Below, piece after piece: positions 5,139 to 8,211 of a stretch of 8,211 bases of DNA. The stretch covers positions 1-8,211 of the forward strand of contig JALZUF010000109.1 in assembly GCA_023301785.1 (NCBI GenBank), written 5' to 3'. Every line of letters starts with the position of its first letter. Position 1 is the stretch's first letter. This DNA comes from Alphaproteobacteria bacterium (GTDB taxonomy: Bacteria; Pseudomonadota; Alphaproteobacteria; Micavibrionales; Micavibrionaceae). The notes under the pieces are model-generated. The model ran no database searches. It was not told the DNA's origin and saw only the letters and a program-made list of their open reading frames with translations. Both the position numbers and the translations under genes were made by a program.

Positions 5139-7690
5139 AACGCTATAATATCAGAGAAACCGAAGCCAAATGGCGCAAGGTTTGGGAAACACAAAAATCT
5201 TTTGAAGTTACAGAGGATGAAACCAAGCCTAAAAGCTATGTTTTGGCTATGCTGCCGTACCCATCAGGGCGTATTCATGTTGGCCACGTTCGTAATTACT
5301 CACTTTCTGATGTTGTGGCGCGCTATAAAAAAGCCAAAGGCTTCAATGTTTTGAACCCCATGGGATGGGACGCGCTTGGTCTACCTGCGGAAAATGCAGC
5401 AATGGAGCGCAACACGCACCCCAAAGATTGGACATACGAAAACATCGCGCAAATGAAGGCGCAGCTTTTGTCTATGGGTCTTGCCATTGATTGGAGCCGC
5501 GAGGTCGCCACTTGCGATCCAGATTATTATAAGCATGAACAAAAAATGTTCCAAGATTTCTACGCTAATGATTTAGCTTACAGAAAAGAATCCATCGTAA
5601 ACTGGGATCCTGTTGAAGACACGGTTTTGGCGAATGAACAAGTTGTTGACGGTAAAGGTTGGCGTTCTGGCGCCCCTGTTGAACGCCGCAAACTCTACCA
5701 ATGGTTTTTTAAAATTACAGAATTTGCTGATGATCTTTTGCAAGGCATTGAAACATTAGATCGCTGGCCTGACAAAGTCCGTACCATGCAAACCAACTGG
5801 ATTGGTAAATCCCAAGGGATTGAGTTCGCTTTCGACATCAAAGGCGGCGATCTGCCAGCGGATTCAAAACTAAATGTTTATACAACCCGTATTGATACCA
5901 TATTCGGCACCAGCTTCGGTGTACTTGCCCCTGAGCATCCATACGCAAACAAACTGGCCGAAACAGACTCAGATGCCAAAGCTTTCATCGAAGAATGTAT
6001 GGCGCTCGGCACATCCGAAGAGGCCATTGAGCGCGCAGAAAAGAAGGGTTATAAAACGCCTTATACAATCACGCATCCTTTTACGAACGAAGAAATGCCC
6101 GTCTATATTGGTAACTTTGTTATTTACTCATACGGAACAGGCGCGATTAAATCTGCACCAGCGCATGATGAACGTGACCACGCCTTTGCGACAAAATATG
6201 ATTTGCCGATCCGCCCCGTTATCACTGGGCCAAACTTTGTTGAAGGCGAAGCCTATTCACCCAAAGGTACATTGATAAATTCTGGTGACTATGACGGCCT
6301 AACTTCCGACGAAGCCATCTCAAAAATAATTGAGAAAATGGAACAAATGGGCATTGGTAAAGGCGTTACCAATTTCCGCTTACGCGATTGGGGTGTGTCC
6401 CGCCAACGTTATTGGGGCTGCCCCGTACCTTTTATTCATTGTGAAGATTGCGGCCTTGTTCCTGTTCCGCAAGATCAATTACCTGTCGAATTACCATACG
6501 ATATTAATTACGACGAACCTGGCAATCCGTTAGACCGCCACCCAACATGGAAGCATACAACCTGTCCATCTTGTTCAAAAGATGCGGTGCGTGAAACGGA
6601 CACTTGCGATACTTTCTTCGAGAGCAGCTGGTACTTCCTACGCTACCTTGACCCAAAGAATGAAAACCGTGGGTTTGCTGATAAAAAATCAAACTACTGG
6701 ATGCCGGTTGATCAATATATTGGCGGTGTAGAACACGCAGTGCTTCACTTATTATACTCGCGCTTTTTTATGCGTGCATTGAAAAAATGTGGCTACGAAG
6801 TGCCCGATGAGCCGTTCGCAGGCCTGTTTACACAAGGCATGGTCACACACGCTACATTCAAAGATCCTGAAGGAAATTGGATTTTCCCTGCTGATGTTAT
6901 AAAAGAAAATGGTAAATGCCAAACATCTGACGGAAAAGAAATTACCGAAGGCGCCGTCATTAAGATGTCAAAATCAAAAAAGAACGTCATCGATCCGCAA
7001 GATATTATCGACACTTATGGCGCCGATGCAGCGCGCCTTTTCATCCTTTCCGATTCGCCGCCCGAACGTGACATTGAATGGACAGAAGGCGGCATAGAAG
7101 GGGCGTGGCGTTTTGTCAACAAACTACACCGCATGGTAATTGACTCTCTTGATAATTTGCCAAAAGTCAACACAGCCAAGCCTGCAAAATTTAGTGCTGC
7201 CGCAAATGAATTACGCAGCACCACTCACAAATCAATTAAAATTGTTGCCGACAGTATTGATGCTTTTCATATGAATAAAGCCGTTGCTACAATTCGTGAA
7301 TTATCAAACGCGTTATCGGCCTTTAAACCAGCCGACGACGCAGACAAATGGGCGCTTCGTGAAGGCTATGAAGCCTTAGTGCGCCTATTCAATCCAATGA
7401 TGCCGCACTTGGCAGAGGAATTATGGCAGACTTTAGGCCACGATCAAATCTTAGCCGAAACCCCATGGCCAACGTTGGATGAAAGCTTGTTAAAAGACGA
7501 CACCGTCACCATCGGTGTTCAAGTCAACGGCAAAGTGCGCGCTACAATAACATTAGCCGCCGATTGTTCTAAGGACGAAGCAGAAAAAATTGCTATGGCT
7601 GAGCCTGCTGTACAAAAAGCTATCGAAGGGCAAGATGTGAAAAAAGTCATTGTCGTTCCTGGTCGTATCGTAAACGTGGTAGCAAAATAA
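5126..7690 (+). CDS. leuS: Leucyl-tRNA synthetase (LeuRS)
   Basis: Cytoplasmic class I aminoacyl-tRNA synthetase, 854 residues (E. coli 860), which attaches leucine to tRNA-Leu using ATP. The N-terminus (RYN...EAKWRKVWE) is the normal bacterial start. The HIGH-type motif is HVGH at 51-54 after PYPSGRI. The CP1 editing domain has the Thr-rich YTTRIDTIFG (252-261) and GTGAIKSAPAHDERD, whose Asp348 corresponds to the editing-site Asp that binds mischarged amino acids, so proofreading looks intact. A zinc-ribbon insertion shows C439-x2-C442 and C480-x2-C483. FFESSWYFLRY precedes the leucine-specific region, and KMSKS is at 613-617. The anticodon-binding helices and the C-terminal domain (GVQVNGKVRATI...VVPGRIVNVVAK) are complete. 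No good Shine-Dalgarno precedes the ATG; instead the start lies in a predicted stem-loop. Its stop overlaps the lptE start by one base. Confidence 0.99.
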   Translation: METTERYNIRETEAKWRKVWETQKSFEVTEDETKPKSYVLAMLPYPSGRIHVGHVRNYSLSDVVARYKKAKGFNVLNPMGWDALGLPAENAAMERNTHPKDWTYENIAQMKAQLLSMGLAIDWSREVATCDPDYYKHEQKMFQDFYANDLAYRKESIVNWDPVEDTVLANEQVVDGKGWRSGAPVERRKLYQWFFKITEFADDLLQGIETLDRWPDKVRTMQTNWIGKSQGIEFAFDIKGGDLPADSKLNVYTTRIDTIFGTSFGVLAPEHPYANKLAETDSDAKAFIEECMALGTSEEAIERAEKKGYKTPYTITHPFTNEEMPVYIGNFVIYSYGTGAIKSAPAHDERDHAFATKYDLPIRPVITGPNFVEGEAYSPKGTLINSGDYDGLTSDEAISKIIEKMEQMGIGKGVTNFRLRDWGVSRQRYWGCPVPFIHCEDCGLVPVPQDQLPVELPYDINYDEPGNPLDRHPTWKHTTCPSCSKDAVRETDTCDTFFESSWYFLRYLDPKNENRGFADKKSNYWMPVDQYIGGVEHAVLHLLYSRFFMRALKKCGYEVPDEPFAGLFTQGMVTHATFKDPEGNWIFPADVIKENGKCQTSDGKEITEGAVIKMSKSKKNVIDPQDIIDTYGADAARLFILSDSPPERDIEWTEGGIEGAWRFVNKLHRMVIDSLDNLPKVNTAKPAKFSAAANELRSTTHKSIKIVADSIDAFHMNKAVATIRELSNALSAFKPADDADKWALREGYEALVRLFNPMMPHLAEELWQTLGHDQILAETPWPTLDESLLKDDTVTIGVQVNGKVRATITLAADCSKDEAEKIAMAEPAVQKAIEGQDVKKVIVVPGRIVNVVAK

Positions 7691-8196
7691 TGCGTCACTT
7701 CACTGCTCTATCATTATTGTTTTTATCTATCTCCATTTCTGCCTGTGGCTTCACGCCGTTATATGGAGATCAAAATAGTAAGGCGTCTTCCAGCGCCGAA
7801 AATAATTTAAACAATATTGAAATTGCGCTTATACCAAATAGAGAAGGGCAGTTCTTACGCAATGCGCTCGTTGATCGTTTTTATATTAACGGTGAACCTG
7901 CCTCTGCTAAATATCTTTTAAAGATCGATGAGATCCTTGAGAGCGTTTATGACTTTGACGTTACCATCGATTCCGAAGCGACTAGACGTCAGTTAAAATT
8001 AAGAACTGAAATGACATTACTTGATATTGAAACAAAAAAATCAGTTTTAAAACGTGACCTAACATCCATCGTTTCACACAATGTTTTAGAAAGCGAATTT
8101 TCAACATTGGTCACTGAACAAAACGCACGTGACAATGCGTTAAACGATTTAGCTAGACAGGTTGAGCGCCAGCTCAGCGTATATTTTACAAAATAG
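7690..8196 (+). CDS. lptE: LPS-assembly lipoprotein LptE
   Basis: A 168-residue outer-membrane lipoprotein that plugs and assembles the LptD barrel, the final step of LPS transport to the cell surface. The signal peptide MRHFTALSLLFLSISISAC ends in lipobox I-S-A-C with lipidated Cys19, followed directly by GFTPLYG, the hallmark of alphaproteobacterial LptE proteins. The rest fits the LptE alpha/beta sandwich: IEIALIPNREGQFLRNALVDRF, YLLKIDEILESVYDFDVTID, RRQLKLRTEMTLLDIETKKSVLKRDLTSIVSHNV, and a C-terminal helix ARDNALNDLARQVERQLSVYF. Sequence identity in this family is low, so the call rests on the N-terminus, length, layout and position after leuS. The ATG shares its A with the leuS stop (TAATG), so translation is probably coupled. 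In related genomes holA often follows; the window ends 15 bases after the stop. Confidence 0.93.
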   Translation: MRHFTALSLLFLSISISACGFTPLYGDQNSKASSSAENNLNNIEIALIPNREGQFLRNALVDRFYINGEPASAKYLLKIDEILESVYDFDVTIDSEATRRQLKLRTEMTLLDIETKKSVLKRDLTSIVSHNVLESEFSTLVTEQNARDNALNDLARQVERQLSVYFTK

Positions 8197-8211
8197 TAAT
8201 TGACAAATTAT

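Noticed and set aside
5323..7224. Several open frames of 60-130 codons within leuS on both strands, plus frames antisense to the porin and lipoprotein genes
   Set aside because: They lie entirely within strong coding genes, have no ribosome-binding sites, and translate to sequence with no recognisable domain.
8200..8211. TTGACA near the window end as a promoter -35 or a TTG start for a holA-like gene
   Set aside because: The window stops 11 bases later, so neither the -10 nor any coding sequence can be examined.

Overview
The window looks like chromosomal DNA from an AT-rich alphaproteobacterium. The evidence is the gene order DUF3576-type lipoprotein / leuS / lptE, an arrangement I know from alphaproteobacteria. 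A Porin_4-type outer-membrane porin and a small protein with the 'NPLxHIPxVxxxYRxxT' signature, which I know mainly from alphaproteobacterial hypothetical proteins, point the same way. Base composition is clearly AT-rich by eye, so a typical GC-rich member of the class is unlikely. I cannot name an order. I see no mobile element, CRISPR array, tRNA or rRNA.

Layout. Positions 1-1135 carry two co-oriented hypothetical genes; the first is cut by the window edge and the second follows after about 1 nt. Facing them, with no gap, is a minus-strand winged-helix regulator (1136-1780) whose receiver-like N-terminus has lost the phospho-acceptor Asp and the conserved Lys. A short divergent promoter region (about 1781-1872) separates it from a plus-strand glycine-zipper protein (best start 1873, end 2361). 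That gene converges on yggS (2369-3049, minus), a PLP-homeostasis protein. Upstream of yggS on the same strand are a UUCG-loop terminator (3076-3106) and a large, probably highly expressed porin (3130-4194). A regulatory region of about 320 bp (4195-4514) contains a 15-bp-arm inverted repeat and divides the porin from the plus-strand cluster: DUF3576-type lipoprotein (4527-5060), leuS (5126-7690) and lptE (7690-8196).

How the genes relate. The right half is envelope and translation housekeeping. LptE is the outer-membrane partner of LptD for LPS export, the porin sits in the same membrane, and the DUF3576 protein is a predicted lipoprotein. LeuRS charges tRNA-Leu and is joined to lptE by a one-base stop/start overlap. 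The left half is poorly characterised: an apparently phosphorylation-independent regulator among three unknown genes.

Most of the window is ordinary. The points most worth a second look are a long imperfect stem-loop that would bury the leuS start codon (5079-5138), the inverted repeat between the porin and lipoprotein promoters (4334-4378), the degenerate response regulator, and the missing obvious promoter for yggS directly behind a strong terminator. I found no convincing evidence for a wholly new multi-gene system.
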